Shown one piece after another: positions 16,538 through 25,543 of a DNA stretch of 41,206 nucleotides. The stretch covers positions 1 through 41,206 of the forward strand of contig JALUZF010000035.1 of the NCBI GenBank assembly GCA_027012135.1. Direction: 5' to 3'. The number at the start of each line of letters is the position of its first letter. Positions within the stretch are counted from its first letter, which is position 1. The notes under the pieces are model-generated. The model worked only from the letters and a program-made list of their open reading frames with translations, had not been told where the DNA came from and did no database searches. Origin of the DNA: Gammaproteobacteria bacterium (GTDB lineage: Bacteria; Pseudomonadota; Gammaproteobacteria; GRL18). Made by a program: the position numbers and the translations under genes.

Positions 16538-18487
16538 ATGCGAATTTCAAAACTTATTCCCGCAGTCATTGGCCTGATTGTAATTTTAACCAGTAATAGC
16601 AGTCTCCAGGCTAAACCCTTTCCGGATTCCGAATGTACCGAATGTCATAATGAAAAAGGCTTCAGTGTACCTTTAGGAGAACATGGTGAACTGGGCAAAA
16701 AAGATCTGTACACTGACTATAGTTTTTTTAAGGGCAGTGTACATGGACAACTGCAATGTACCGACTGCCATAATGATATTGAAAAAGTCCCCCATCGTAA
16801 GGACAGGCTGGGTTCTGTAGATTGTATCAGCTGCCATGAAAAACTTGACGATGAAGGTTCTCTGGCCGCTAAACGGAGAAATTCCCTGTTTGGCGGTTCA
16901 CCACCCAGACGTATTGTGGTTTATACCAAGGAATACCAGTTATCTGCTCATAATGACAAAAGCATTAAAAACAATGCCACCTGTGCTACCTGCCATACAG
17001 CTCACTATGTCTATCCTTCCGATGACAAGCGTTCCAGTGTCTATCGTCTGAAATCTCCGGAACTGTGTGGTTCCTGTCATGAAAAAGCACTTAAGGAATA
17101 TCGTAACTCCATGCACGGTGCTGCATTAAAAACACCGTGGAAAGGTGACTCTGCTACCTGCGCAGACTGTCATTCAGCTCACCAGATCGGTGATCTTTCT
17201 AAATTACCGGCTCATCGGGTCATTACCGAAGGCTGTGGTGAATGTCATGTGGACGAGCTGGATGGCTATATGTCCAGCCCGCACGGTCAGCTGGCCTGGC
17301 ATGGCGATAAAAAAGCGCCCCGTTGTGTGGACTGTCATGAAGGGCATACTATTACCCATGTGGACGATCCCCGTTCACCGGTTAACCCGGCCAACAAGGT
17401 CAGGACCTGCCAGGAATGCCACAAAAAAGCCAATGAGAATTTTGCCAAATACAACCCGCACGGCACTACTAATAATTTTGAAAAATACCCTGAATTATGG
17501 ATCATTGCCAAGGGTATGGGCTTTCTGATTATTCTGGTACTGCTGTTTTTCTATCTGCATTCTGTTTTATGGTTCTGGCGTGAGAAAAAAGAACGCCCGG
17601 TTATTTATCAGCACAGTGATTCACGCAGTTATCCCATTCGTATCAAACCTGAGAAAAAACACAGCGGTATCTATTTTCAGCGTTTCCCATGGTACTGGCG
17701 TATAAACCACTGGATGCTCGCTCTGTCTCTGATGTTCCTGGTCTTTACCGGTATGGTGGTTATGTATCCTAATACCAACTGGGCCATGACTCTGGTTCCT
17801 CTGCTGGGCGGTATGGGCACTCTTAACAATATGCATCACTGGGCTGGCCTGATCTTTATGCTGGCGATATTTGGCCATGCCGGTATTGTGCTGTATAAGA
17901 TCTTCACCAGTAAGGAAAAGTTTGACTGGTTCGGTCCAAACTCTCTATTGCCACGCAAAAAAGACTGGGAAGATATGAAAGGCCAGTTCCGCTGGTATTT
18001 CGGCAAAGGCCCACAGCCCCGTTTCGACCGCTGGACTTACTGGGAAAAGTTTGACTACTGGGCCGTTTACTGGGGGGCGTTTGTTATTGGTACTTCCGGT
18101 ATTCTGTTATGGTTTGCAGAAGATATCGGCCAGTATATACCCGGCTGGATCTTTAATGTCGCCACTATTGCCCATGGTCTGGAAGCTTTCCTGGCAGTAC
18201 TGACTCTGTTTGTGGTGCACTTCTTTAACAACCACTTCAGACCTGCCAAGTTCCCTCTGGATACTGTCATGTTTACCGGTGTCTGGGATCTGGAAGAGCT
18301 GAAAGAAGAACGTCCTGAAGAATATGAACGTCTGAAGGCTACCGGTGAGCTGGACAAACTGATTGTTAAAGGCCCATCAAAAAGATGGAATATAGTATCC
18401 CATATTCTTGGTTTTACTCTGCTGGGTATTGGCCTGATACTACTGATTATGGTAGTGGACGGGTATATTGATCACGGCCTGTTTTAA
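16538..18487 (+). CDS. Nonahaem cytochrome c fused to a membrane cytochrome b (CbcL-like quinone oxidoreductase)
   Basis: The 649-residue protein has a signal segment (1-25) and a periplasmic region with nine CXXCH haem sites, starting at Cys33, 74, 96, 149, 177, 208, 233, 263 and 291. The membrane part follows, with about six helices (near 324-346, 388-411, 430-455, 505-528, 545-566, 624-645). It includes RINHWMLALSLMFLVFTG and MHHWAGLIFM, as in hydrogenase/formate dehydrogenase-type cytochrome b subunits that bind two haem b. Nine c haems fused to such a b domain is the layout of Geobacter CbcL, an inner-membrane quinone oxidoreductase. It follows the octahaem gene, so it likely carries electrons between the quinone pool and that enzyme. 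No good ribosome site is visible at the ATG. Confidence 0.85.
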   Translation: MRISKLIPAVIGLIVILTSNSSLQAKPFPDSECTECHNEKGFSVPLGEHGELGKKDLYTDYSFFKGSVHGQLQCTDCHNDIEKVPHRKDRLGSVDCISCHEKLDDEGSLAAKRRNSLFGGSPPRRIVVYTKEYQLSAHNDKSIKNNATCATCHTAHYVYPSDDKRSSVYRLKSPELCGSCHEKALKEYRNSMHGAALKTPWKGDSATCADCHSAHQIGDLSKLPAHRVITEGCGECHVDELDGYMSSPHGQLAWHGDKKAPRCVDCHEGHTITHVDDPRSPVNPANKVRTCQECHKKANENFAKYNPHGTTNNFEKYPELWIIAKGMGFLIILVLLFFYLHSVLWFWREKKERPVIYQHSDSRSYPIRIKPEKKHSGIYFQRFPWYWRINHWMLALSLMFLVFTGMVVMYPNTNWAMTLVPLLGGMGTLNNMHHWAGLIFMLAIFGHAGIVLYKIFTSKEKFDWFGPNSLLPRKKDWEDMKGQFRWYFGKGPQPRFDRWTYWEKFDYWAVYWGAFVIGTSGILLWFAEDIGQYIPGWIFNVATIAHGLEAFLAVLTLFVVHFFNNHFRPAKFPLDTVMFTGVWDLEELKEERPEEYERLKATGELDKLIVKGPSKRWNIVSHILGFTLLGIGLILLIMVVDGYIDHGLF

Positions 18488-18497
18488 CCTAAACAAA

Positions 18498-18535
18498 TCC
18501 TGCCCACGTCAATAAGTAATTTATTGCGGGCAGGA
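18498..18535. terminator. Hairpin between convergent cytochrome and tatD genes
   Basis: TCCTGCCC (18498-18505) pairs with GGGCAGGA (18528-18535), and the stem continues imperfectly through AATAA/TTATT. On the minus strand it is followed by TTTGTTT, so it fits best as the terminator of the tatD operon, and may act both ways. The flank AACCTAAACAAATC (18486-18499) recurs, with one change, in the long hairpin at 23934. Confidence 0.6.
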
Positions 18536-18557
18536 TGCCCGCACTCTCAGGTTGCTA

Positions 18558-19367
18558 TTAAAGTCTGAAAAACCTTTGCGCGTTCTGCGTACTTTTTTCC
18601 CTGACCTGTTCTTCGTCCTGCTCCATAAATCCCGCCAGGCTTTTTATAATATGCGGCAGATACTTTGGTTCATTTCGTTTTCGGCTTTTACGCTGTTTTC
18701 TGCTTAGCTGATTATCTTCAGGAAAAACCAGATCACCGGGAAACAGATAAGGCGCATCCGTTTCCACCATTAGTCGTTGCAGGGGCAGATATTTAACGGC
18801 TTCCTGTAAGTCCTGCCCCCTCCTCATATCACAGACCCAGCCAGTTATACCGATATACAAATCCTGTTCCAGGTAGCTTTCCATTTCGGCACGGTTACCG
18901 GTAAAGCAATGAGATACAGCATCCACCAGTCCGCTACGGTGTTTTTTTATCAGACGCAGAAAATCTTTATGGGCATCACGCTGATGCAGGAACACCGGCA
19001 TTTTTAATTCTACAGCCAGCTCAAGCTGCCTTTCAAAACAGGAAAGCTGCTCCTGTGGAGTAGAAAAATTGCGGTTAAAGTCCAGCCCGCACTCCCCCAC
19101 AGCGACTACTTTTTCCCTGATAAGCAACCCTGATAGCTGAGTAATGCTGTTATCATTAAAACTACTTGCATCATGAGGATGAATACCTGCTGTGGAATAA
19201 AGGTGTTGCGGATGTTCAGCACACAACTGTACTGCTTCTTCACTGACACTGACTGAGGTACCCGTAACTATCATGGTATGAACACCCGCTGCTACGGCCC
19301 GTACAATAACTTCCTGCCGGTCTGAAGCAAACCGGCTGCTGGTCAGGTTAACGCCTATATCAATCAC
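18558..19367 (-). CDS. tatD: TatD-family metal-dependent 3'-5' nuclease
   Basis: TatD is a cytoplasmic TIM-barrel nuclease acting on single-stranded DNA or RNA, linked to repair of oxidative damage. The 269 residues follow E. coli TatD: MIDIGVNLTSSRFASDR, AGIHPHD (His63, His65), GECGLDFNRNFSTP (Glu92), FLHQRDAH, SHCFTG, GITGWVCDMRRG and ETDAPYLFPGDL. The first strand has DIGVNLT rather than the H-x-H of YcfH/YjjV relatives, which supports TatD itself. The start is GTG (19365-19367), set by family alignment. It lies 13 bases after the stop of the hybrid kinase gene, so it is the last gene of that operon. A basic insert (RKQRKSRKRNEP) lengthens the loop after the ETDAPY motif. Confidence 0.93.
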   Translation of the reverse strand: MIDIGVNLTSSRFASDRQEVIVRAVAAGVHTMIVTGTSVSVSEEAVQLCAEHPQHLYSTAGIHPHDASSFNDNSITQLSGLLIREKVVAVGECGLDFNRNFSTPQEQLSCFERQLELAVELKMPVFLHQRDAHKDFLRLIKKHRSGLVDAVSHCFTGNRAEMESYLEQDLYIGITGWVCDMRRGQDLQEAVKYLPLQRLMVETDAPYLFPGDLVFPEDNQLSRKQRKSRKRNEPKYLPHIIKSLAGFMEQDEEQVREKSTQNAQRFFRL

Positions 19368-19380
19368 AACTGTTGTCTTC

Positions 19381-21639
19381 TCATTTAGAATGATGTACCG
19401 GTTTAATACATTTAACCAGGTTTACCAGACTATGGATATCATATTGCTCAAGCAGATGGTTAAGTTTTTTGGCCAGTTTTATTTCTTCATCACCCAGGGA
19501 CGAAAGTTGCATGATGAGAGAACTCAATAGCGGTGAATTATAGTCAATGGCAGCCTGTAACAACTCCTCATATAAGCTTTTATCTATCTGACACAGAGTG
19601 AAGTCAATATCGGATATTTCTATATTTTCATTTAACAAAGGGGTTTTATTTTCAAAATCAATCTGCAGGTGTTTTTTCATACATTCAAATACCGCTTCAA
19701 AACGGTAAGGCTTGGCAATATAGTCATCAAATCCGGCCTGATAATATTGACTGTCAGTCTGCTCAATAATGGTTGATGTTATCGCTATACAGACAATTTG
19801 ATCACCATAGTTCTGTTTTATCTGTCTAACGGCATCAATACCATTCATTACCGGCATACGGATATCCATAAAAACAATATCCGGTTTACTTTCTACATTT
19901 GTCTGTTCTATAAGCTGAAGTGCTTCCTGACCATTAATAGCCGAACTGACCTGAGCATTAACGTCCTCAAGCATATCAACCAGAAGATTACGGCTCAATT
20001 CACTGTCATCAACCACCAGAGCCTTAACCATATCCGAAGAAGACAGGCGAATAATTTCTGAAACATTATCATGCACAACTTCTATGCCGTCCTGAGCATT
20101 TTCCAGTGCCAGGGTAAAAGAGAAGATACTGCCCTTGCCTGTCTCAGATTCAACCTTAATTTCTGAACCCAGCAACTGTAACTGACTGCGGGTAATGGCC
20201 AGGCCCAGACCGGCGCCCCCTTTATCAACACCCTGTGGTGCCTGATGAAAACCGGTAAATATAGCTTCTATATCATCTTCTGCTATGCCAGGACCGGTAT
20301 CTGAAACCTCAAAATAATAGTACTCATTGTCAATTCTTTTCACCGTCAGACTGATACTGCCCTGTTCTGTAAATTTAATGGCATTACCAATCAGGTTAAT
20401 TAAAATCTGCCGTAGTTTCTGTGCATCACTATATACCAGTTGCGTGTTACTCAAACTGAATTCTTCATACCAGTTCAGGCCTTTCTCTGTACATTGCTCC
20501 TGAAACACCTGGGCAATTCCAGTCAGTAGATGGTACAGGTTAAAATTGCTTTTATGCAACTCCATTTTCCCTGCTTCAATTTTAGAGATATCAAGGATAT
20601 CGTTAAGCACCCCCAGTAAATGATTGCCGCTCTGTTCAATAATATGCAGAGATTTTTTCTGTTTCTCACTCAGCTCACCGTCACGACTGAGTAATTGCGC
20701 ATAGCCCAGAATAGCATTCAGCGGAGTTCTTATTTCATGTGACATATTAGCCAGAAACAGGGTTTTAGCCTGGTTGGCCTTAAGCGCTTCATCCCGGGCA
20801 ATTTCCAGGTCAGCGGTGCGCTCTTCTATCAGTTTTTCCAGATGCTCCTGGTTTGAACGAAGTTCTTCATCAATACGGCTTCTTTCTGCCACTTCTTTCA
20901 TTAATTCATAGTTTGCCTGTTTCAGATTCTTCTGTTGTTCAAACAGTTGATCCAGTAATTTGTTCAGAAACCGGGCCAGATGACCAAATTCATCCTGCTG
21001 GGTAATATCCAGACGTAAATCATGCTGTCCTTCCGAAATAAAGCGGGTGGCATCCACTATTTTAAGTAACGGTCTGAGTACCAGCAGTCTTAATACCCAG
21101 GTTAGAATAAAGCCCAGAATCATTACAATAAAGAGCATGATTAAGGTAATATTAGCACGATAGATCTGCATCATATCCCTGACTGGTTGTCGTGATAGCA
21201 TAAGAGACAGTTCTTGCGATTTCCTGTTTACATAAGTGCCAAAATAATATTTTTTATCTATAGTTTTTACTGGTTTCTTGCAACGGTCAGCATGAATTAC
21301 AATAGGCTCATAGTCTGATGTCTGTAATTCTATTTTACAGTAAATTGATTTATTGAGTTTCTCCTTTAATTTGTTTTTTACCCTGGGAGAATAAATAGAG
21401 TTATTCTCAGACAGCAGAATACGGGCGCTATTAAGAATAATTTCGGCATCATCTTCAATTGAAACCCGAATATCCTGTTCAATATTATTAATAAATAACA
21501 GGGCAATAAAAAAACCGAAAGGAATAATAACCCACATCACCACCGCAGTAATTTTTACTGCAATACTATCCTGCCAGTTACGAGTCCAGTCGTCAGTTAA
21601 TACGGCCTGTTTATTGTCCTTTTTTCTGTTTTCGGCCAT
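19381..21639 (-). CDS. Hybrid sensor histidine kinase with HAMP and receiver domains
   Basis: The 752-residue inner-membrane kinase has a helix at about 28-51, a periplasmic sensor loop (52-162) with two cysteines (Cys101, Cys120), and a helix at about 163-184. HAMP (185-235) and a coiled coil follow, then HisKA with His301 in ANMSHEIRTPLNAILG. The ATPase domain has NLIGNAIKFTEQ, DTGPGIAEDD and GGAGLGLAI. The receiver (about 538-665) has Asp592 in FMDIRMPVMNG. The last 80 residues are a helical extension seen after receivers in similar kinases; I do not see a phosphotransfer His site, so a separate HPt protein or regulator is expected. Its ATG overlaps the stop of the upstream DUF2892-like gene (TAATG). 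Confidence 0.92.
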   Translation of the reverse strand: MAENRKKDNKQAVLTDDWTRNWQDSIAVKITAVVMWVIIPFGFFIALLFINNIEQDIRVSIEDDAEIILNSARILLSENNSIYSPRVKNKLKEKLNKSIYCKIELQTSDYEPIVIHADRCKKPVKTIDKKYYFGTYVNRKSQELSLMLSRQPVRDMMQIYRANITLIMLFIVMILGFILTWVLRLLVLRPLLKIVDATRFISEGQHDLRLDITQQDEFGHLARFLNKLLDQLFEQQKNLKQANYELMKEVAERSRIDEELRSNQEHLEKLIEERTADLEIARDEALKANQAKTLFLANMSHEIRTPLNAILGYAQLLSRDGELSEKQKKSLHIIEQSGNHLLGVLNDILDISKIEAGKMELHKSNFNLYHLLTGIAQVFQEQCTEKGLNWYEEFSLSNTQLVYSDAQKLRQILINLIGNAIKFTEQGSISLTVKRIDNEYYYFEVSDTGPGIAEDDIEAIFTGFHQAPQGVDKGGAGLGLAITRSQLQLLGSEIKVESETGKGSIFSFTLALENAQDGIEVVHDNVSEIIRLSSSDMVKALVVDDSELSRNLLVDMLEDVNAQVSSAINGQEALQLIEQTNVESKPDIVFMDIRMPVMNGIDAVRQIKQNYGDQIVCIAITSTIIEQTDSQYYQAGFDDYIAKPYRFEAVFECMKKHLQIDFENKTPLLNENIEISDIDFTLCQIDKSLYEELLQAAIDYNSPLLSSLIMQLSSLGDEEIKLAKKLNHLLEQYDIHSLVNLVKCIKPVHHSK

Positions 21640-22052
21640 TATTTAAATCCCAGCCAGTGAAACAATAAACCCATAGGACAGATATTACTCATGCCCGCCA
21701 GCAGCAGCATACTGGCGGCAAACCAGGGAATAATCCATAATATTTCAAACGGAAATATAAACGGCAGCATAAGCACCACAGCCAGCATCAGCCGTATCGC
21801 ACGTTCAGCTTCAAAGTTAATCCGGTAACGGGCATGAATCGGGTGCAGGGTATCCAACTCAGGCTGAGAAGGAATGACGGGCAGCTTTCTTAATTTTGAG
21901 ACAATTTTTGGTATCCGCCAGTTAGTTATACCTTCAAATAATAATATTCCAATATATATCTTTATTAATTCATTATTGTTAGTCAGGGCACTGATATATA
22001 ACAGCACCACCAGGCCAGCCCCTAAAATTATTCTGAACATACGTTCAGTCAT
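21639..22052 (-). CDS. DUF2892-like small membrane protein
   Basis: The 137-residue protein has hydrophobic helices near 5-40 and a second pair near 87-125. A soluble loop holding PVIPSQPELDTLHP lies between. NWRIPKIVSK and the C-terminal CPMGLLFHWLGF resemble the DUF2892 family (inner-membrane proteins often tied to rhodanese or sulfur genes). The ATG at 22050-22052 has an excellent ribosome site (AGGTGG six bases upstream) and is preferred over an in-frame TTG at 22068-22070. It overlaps the kinase start by one base, so it may modulate the kinase or share its signal; that link is inference. Confidence 0.7.
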   Translation of the reverse strand: MTERMFRIILGAGLVVLLYISALTNNNELIKIYIGILLFEGITNWRIPKIVSKLRKLPVIPSQPELDTLHPIHARYRINFEAERAIRLMLAVVLMLPFIFPFEILWIIPWFAASMLLLAGMSNICPMGLLFHWLGFK

Positions 22053-22130
22053 TAATTCCACCTGTCTCAAAAAAAAGATAAAACATCATTAACTAATTCT
22101 ACACTATTTTGAAGACTTTCCAGAATAAAC

Positions 22131-22139
22131 TGCTAGAAT
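22131..22139 (+). promoter_or_regulatory. Candidate extended -10 promoter
   Basis: TGCTAGAAT has the extended -10 form TGN followed by a five-of-six match to TATAAT. The -35 is poor (TTGAAG at a long 19-base spacing). It would serve the small membrane protein and mltF. Confidence 0.4.
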
Positions 22140-22185
22140 AAAAGAGTGTCAGGTTATAGTGGTATTTTACGGAGCTGGTTTTATT

Positions 22186-22464
22186 ATGCTGTTTATTTTT
22201 GAAAAAATTGCAATTATCTATTCGGTTATTACCCTGTTTGTTATCGAGTTACTGTACCAGACCTTTTTAGCTCTCTATAAAGGTACCCGGTATTCATTTA
22301 ACAGTCTGAAAAAAAATGTAGTGAATACTTTCTTTGAACTGCTTTCTGATCTTATTATGCTGATTATTGACTTTTTACAGGCGCTTATTGAAGGGCTTAG
22401 TATTGGCTGGAACAAGGCTTTATACACCACCAGCCAGTTTAAACAGGATTTGAAAGAGCATTAG
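22186..22464 (+). CDS. Small unrecognised membrane protein
   Basis: The 92-residue protein has an N-terminal hydrophobic helix (about 1-28) and a second hydrophobic, probably amphipathic, stretch (about 50-75) with Leu/Ile/Phe heptads. A charged tail ends in KQDLKEH. I place the start at the ATG with GGAG 11 bases upstream; an in-frame GTG at 22159 would add nine residues but has no ribosome site. No family was recognised. mltF follows after 24 bases, so the two are probably cotranscribed and the protein may act at the envelope. Confidence 0.6.
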   Translation: MLFIFEKIAIIYSVITLFVIELLYQTFLALYKGTRYSFNSLKKNVVNTFFELLSDLIMLIIDFLQALIEGLSIGWNKALYTTSQFKQDLKEH

Positions 22465-22488
22465 ACTGTTATCTGTATCCTGTTTCTG

Positions 22489-23889
22489 ATGCGTGTATTT
22501 TTATTATTTTTAATTCCTTTTTTTCTCAGTTCCTGCTATGAACCGCCTGATCAGCTGGAACGTATCCAGTCCATTGGTCAGCTGAAGGTTCTGACCCGCA
22601 ATTCACCCAGTATTTATTATCAGGGTCCATTAGGTCCCACCGGTTTTGAATACGAACTGGTTAAGCGTTTCAGTGATAAACTGGGAGTCAAACTAAAGGT
22701 GCTTGTGGAGCCCAATGCCAGAGAATTACTGCATCAGCTCGAAAAGCATAAGGGTGACCTTGCTGCTGCCAAACTGATTATTACACCAGAACGCCAGTCA
22801 AAATACCTGTTTACCGTCCCCTACCACAAAGTAACCTACCAGCTGGTCTATCGTTCAGGTACCCGCCGACCTAAGAAACTGTCTCAAATGACACGCCTGT
22901 CCATCGAAATTTCTTCTGATGACAGTCTTATCAGTGTCTTACAGAATCTTAAGAAAAAATATCCGAAATTAAAGTGGACCGTTAACCCCACCGCCTCGCC
23001 CGAAGATCTGATGCAGCTCGTAAATGAAGGCCTGGTTGATTTTACCATTGTCAGTTCGGATGAAATTAAACTCAACCGGCGCTACTACCCGGAGCTCAGG
23101 CTGGCCTTTGATATTAACAAGCCCCAGGATATCGCATGGGCATTTAAAAAAACAGATGATCTCTCCCTGTATAACGCCGCCAGTAATTTTTTAAAACAAC
23201 AGAAAAAAAGCGGCGCTCTGGAATCCTTACGGGAACAGCATTTTGGTTATATTAAAAGTTTTGACTATGTCGGAACCCGGGTTTTTCAACGCCATATTAT
23301 TACCCGGCTACCCAAATTTCAGCCCTGGTTTGAAAAAGCTGGTAAGGATAATAAAATAGACTGGATGCTGCTGGCTGCCATATCCTACCAGGAATCCCAC
23401 TGGAACCCTGATGCCCGATCACCTACCGGTGTCCGGGGACTGATGATGCTGACACGTGACACCGCTAAACATATTGGCGTTAACAATCGTATAGAACCTC
23501 ATCAAAGCATTTTTGGCGGTGCCTATTATTTTACCCGCCTGTATAAAAGGCTGCCCCATGAAATCAGGGATCCTGACCGGCTGTACTTTGCTCTGGCAGC
23601 CTATAATCTGGGTTATGGACACCTCCGGGATGCCCTGAAACTGCTTAAACAGTCCGGAAAAGATCATACTAAATGGGTAAACCTTAAAAAGGTTCTGCCT
23701 TTACTGCGCAAGAAAAAATGGCATGAAAAACTTCAGTATGGTTATGCCCGCGGTGATGAGGCCGTCAAATACGTGGAAAATATCCGTAGTTATTATGATA
23801 TTCTGAAATGGGAAATGGCACGTAAATGGCGTGAAGACAATGACAAACCGCCAATTAAAGCACTTGAAATAATTCCACCCGCTATATAG
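22489..23889 (+). CDS. mltF: Membrane-bound lytic murein transglycosylase F (MltF)
   Basis: MltF cleaves the glycan strands of peptidoglycan, leaving 1,6-anhydro ends, and sits in the outer membrane. The 466-residue protein starts with a lipoprotein signal ending LSSC (lipidated Cys16). A regulatory domain like bacterial solute-binding family 3 follows (about 30-255; LKVLTRNSPSIYY, GFEYELVKRF). The lysozyme-like SLT domain follows (about 270-440) with catalytic Glu302 in AAISYQESHWNPDA, then GLMMLTRDTAKHIG and YFALAAYNLGYGHL. Order and length match E. coli MltF. The basic C-terminal segment after about 440 is short. The ribosome site is weak. Confidence 0.94.
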   Translation: MRVFLLFLIPFFLSSCYEPPDQLERIQSIGQLKVLTRNSPSIYYQGPLGPTGFEYELVKRFSDKLGVKLKVLVEPNARELLHQLEKHKGDLAAAKLIITPERQSKYLFTVPYHKVTYQLVYRSGTRRPKKLSQMTRLSIEISSDDSLISVLQNLKKKYPKLKWTVNPTASPEDLMQLVNEGLVDFTIVSSDEIKLNRRYYPELRLAFDINKPQDIAWAFKKTDDLSLYNAASNFLKQQKKSGALESLREQHFGYIKSFDYVGTRVFQRHIITRLPKFQPWFEKAGKDNKIDWMLLAAISYQESHWNPDARSPTGVRGLMMLTRDTAKHIGVNNRIEPHQSIFGGAYYFTRLYKRLPHEIRDPDRLYFALAAYNLGYGHLRDALKLLKQSGKDHTKWVNLKKVLPLLRKKKWHEKLQYGYARGDEAVKYVENIRSYYDILKWEMARKWREDNDKPPIKALEIIPPAI

Positions 23890-23933
23890 AGACAAGTAAG
23901 TTATGATTGCCTGGCTTAATATGCTAATATTTA

Positions 23934-23999
23934 AACCTAAATAAATCAGTTGAACCTACTGTGAATGTCCATAGTAGGTTCAACCGATTTATTTAGGTT
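23934..23999. repeat. Very long near-perfect hairpin (27-bp stem)
   Basis: The arms 23934-23960 and 23973-23999 pair over 27 positions with one mismatch, around a 12-base loop. No T run follows on either strand, and the stem is far longer than a normal terminator. The arm begins AACCTAAATAAATC, matching 13 of 14 bases at 18486-18499 beside the tatD terminator. It could be a strong rho-independent or processing hairpin after mltF, or a member of a small palindromic repeat family. Confidence 0.6.
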
Positions 24000-24035
24000 A
24001 AGCTGTTTATTTCAGACTGAGGCCATAAACAATTA

Positions 24036-25439
24036 ATGCCTGATTTTTTCCGCAAACCGGCAAAGCCAGTATCTTCTGCGCCTTCATTAAAAACCCGCCT
24101 GCGGTTAAGTATTATTATTATTGTCCTGCCCCTGTTTATTTTAGGCGGTATCGGTTTCCTGTTTTTCCAGAAATCCACAAACGCCTTTAATCTGGCCATT
24201 GAAGAAGTGGTATCTGACGTGATCCCCGTTACCGAACTCAAGGACAAAATACAGAAAACCGTAACACCGTTTAACCGTTATCTTGAAACCGGTGCCCTTG
24301 ACGAAAAAAATCATTTTTTACAGCTCAGTGACGATATCCAGAAAACCTTAAATCATCCTGCTAAACAGGACGCCACTCAATTATCACTGGCCAATGATAT
24401 TTATCAGTCTGCTTATCTTAACTGGCGTAATGCCCACCGTATTGCCGTTAAAATTTTTAACCGGATTGATCATAAAGATGTGCAGACTCAGAAACCGCCT
24501 TTCAGACTGTTACAGAAATTCTACCAATATGTTATAGAAACCACCCTGGCTCTGGATAAACTGCATCTTTCCATGCAGAACCAGGTTAAAATCCGCTTTC
24601 AGAAAGCCAAGGAGTTAAAACTTAATGCCCTGCTTCTGATCAGTTTTGTATTTCTGCTGGTTTATATTTCAACCCTTGCCACCATTATGATGCTTAACCG
24701 CTCTATTCTTGAACCTATCGTTAAACTGGAACAATGGGCCTCTAAATTTTCCAGGGATCAGTCCTTTACCCCTTTAAAACTGAACTCCTACCGGGAGTTT
24801 GAGTTTATTGCCCAGACCTATAATCGACTTTTTCAGATGCTTCAGGATGATAAGGATATTCTCGCAGCATTATCACAGAAGGATGAGCTGACCCAGTTAA
24901 ATAACAAACGCAGTCTGATCACCCGTCTGACCGATGAGCACAGCCGCCACCAGCGTTACAATACCCGTTACAGCCTGATGCTGATAGATGTGGATCACCT
25001 GGGCTCCATCAGTCAGAACTATGGTGCACACATCTGTGATTTAACCCTGATACAGATAGCCCGACTGCTGGAACACGCCATCCGCCCCACTGACTTCCTG
25101 GCCCGTTATAATAGTGACGAGTTTCTTATTATTCTGCCGGAGGTAGAACTGCATGGCGCAAACATTACCGCCGAACGCATACGTAACGCCATTTCAGAAC
25201 ATGTTTTCAAGTTTGAAAACCACAAGTTCGGAATTACAGTCAGTATCGGCTTTGCTATTGTCCAGGATAACCAGCCCCTGGGAGAGGTACTGCAATGTGT
25301 TGATTTTGCCGTTCAGCAGGCCAAGCTGGCCGGTAGAAATCAGGTACAGTACTGTAATGCCGAAACGGTTAAAAACAGCAACTTCACGCCCAAATATCTG
25401 TTTACTGAAGACTTTAAGCTTTACAAGGATCAAACCTGA
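24036..25439 (+). CDS. Membrane protein with degenerate GGDEF domain
   Basis: The 467-residue protein has a helix at about 24-46, a periplasmic helical region (about 47-193), a second helix (about 195-225), a HAMP-like linker and a GGDEF-type cyclase fold from about 285. The fold is recognisable (KDELTQLNNKRSL, LMLIDVDHLGSI, VSIGFAI), but the signature reads Asn359-Ser-Asp-Glu-Phe363 instead of GGDEF. Both glycines that hold GTP are gone, so cyclase activity is doubtful. It more likely acts as a sensor or GTP- or c-di-GMP-binding platform. There is no EAL domain or inhibitory RxxD five residues before the motif. GAGG stands 13 bases before the ATG. Confidence 0.82.
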   Translation: MPDFFRKPAKPVSSAPSLKTRLRLSIIIIVLPLFILGGIGFLFFQKSTNAFNLAIEEVVSDVIPVTELKDKIQKTVTPFNRYLETGALDEKNHFLQLSDDIQKTLNHPAKQDATQLSLANDIYQSAYLNWRNAHRIAVKIFNRIDHKDVQTQKPPFRLLQKFYQYVIETTLALDKLHLSMQNQVKIRFQKAKELKLNALLLISFVFLLVYISTLATIMMLNRSILEPIVKLEQWASKFSRDQSFTPLKLNSYREFEFIAQTYNRLFQMLQDDKDILAALSQKDELTQLNNKRSLITRLTDEHSRHQRYNTRYSLMLIDVDHLGSISQNYGAHICDLTLIQIARLLEHAIRPTDFLARYNSDEFLIILPEVELHGANITAERIRNAISEHVFKFENHKFGITVSIGFAIVQDNQPLGEVLQCVDFAVQQAKLAGRNQVQYCNAETVKNSNFTPKYLFTEDFKLYKDQT

Positions 25440-25458
25440 ATAAATCACCTGTCATTCA

Positions 25459-25467
25459 TGATATAAT
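25459..25467 (+). promoter_or_regulatory. Extended -10 promoter of fklB
   Basis: TGATATAAT combines the extended TGN with a perfect TATAAT (25462-25467). No good -35 is visible, as is usual for this class. Transcription would start near 25474, leaving a 70-base leader that begins with a GCGTTT/AAACGC stem. Confidence 0.6.
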
Positions 25468-25543
25468 TCTGCGTTTTTAAACGCCGGCTTTTTATTTAGG
25501 CTTTTTATTTCAAAAACCTGAGCCGACTAACCGAGTGGTCATT

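Noticed and set aside
21639..22070. TTG start for the DUF2892-like protein
   Set aside because: The ATG six codons downstream has a much better ribosome site at proper spacing.
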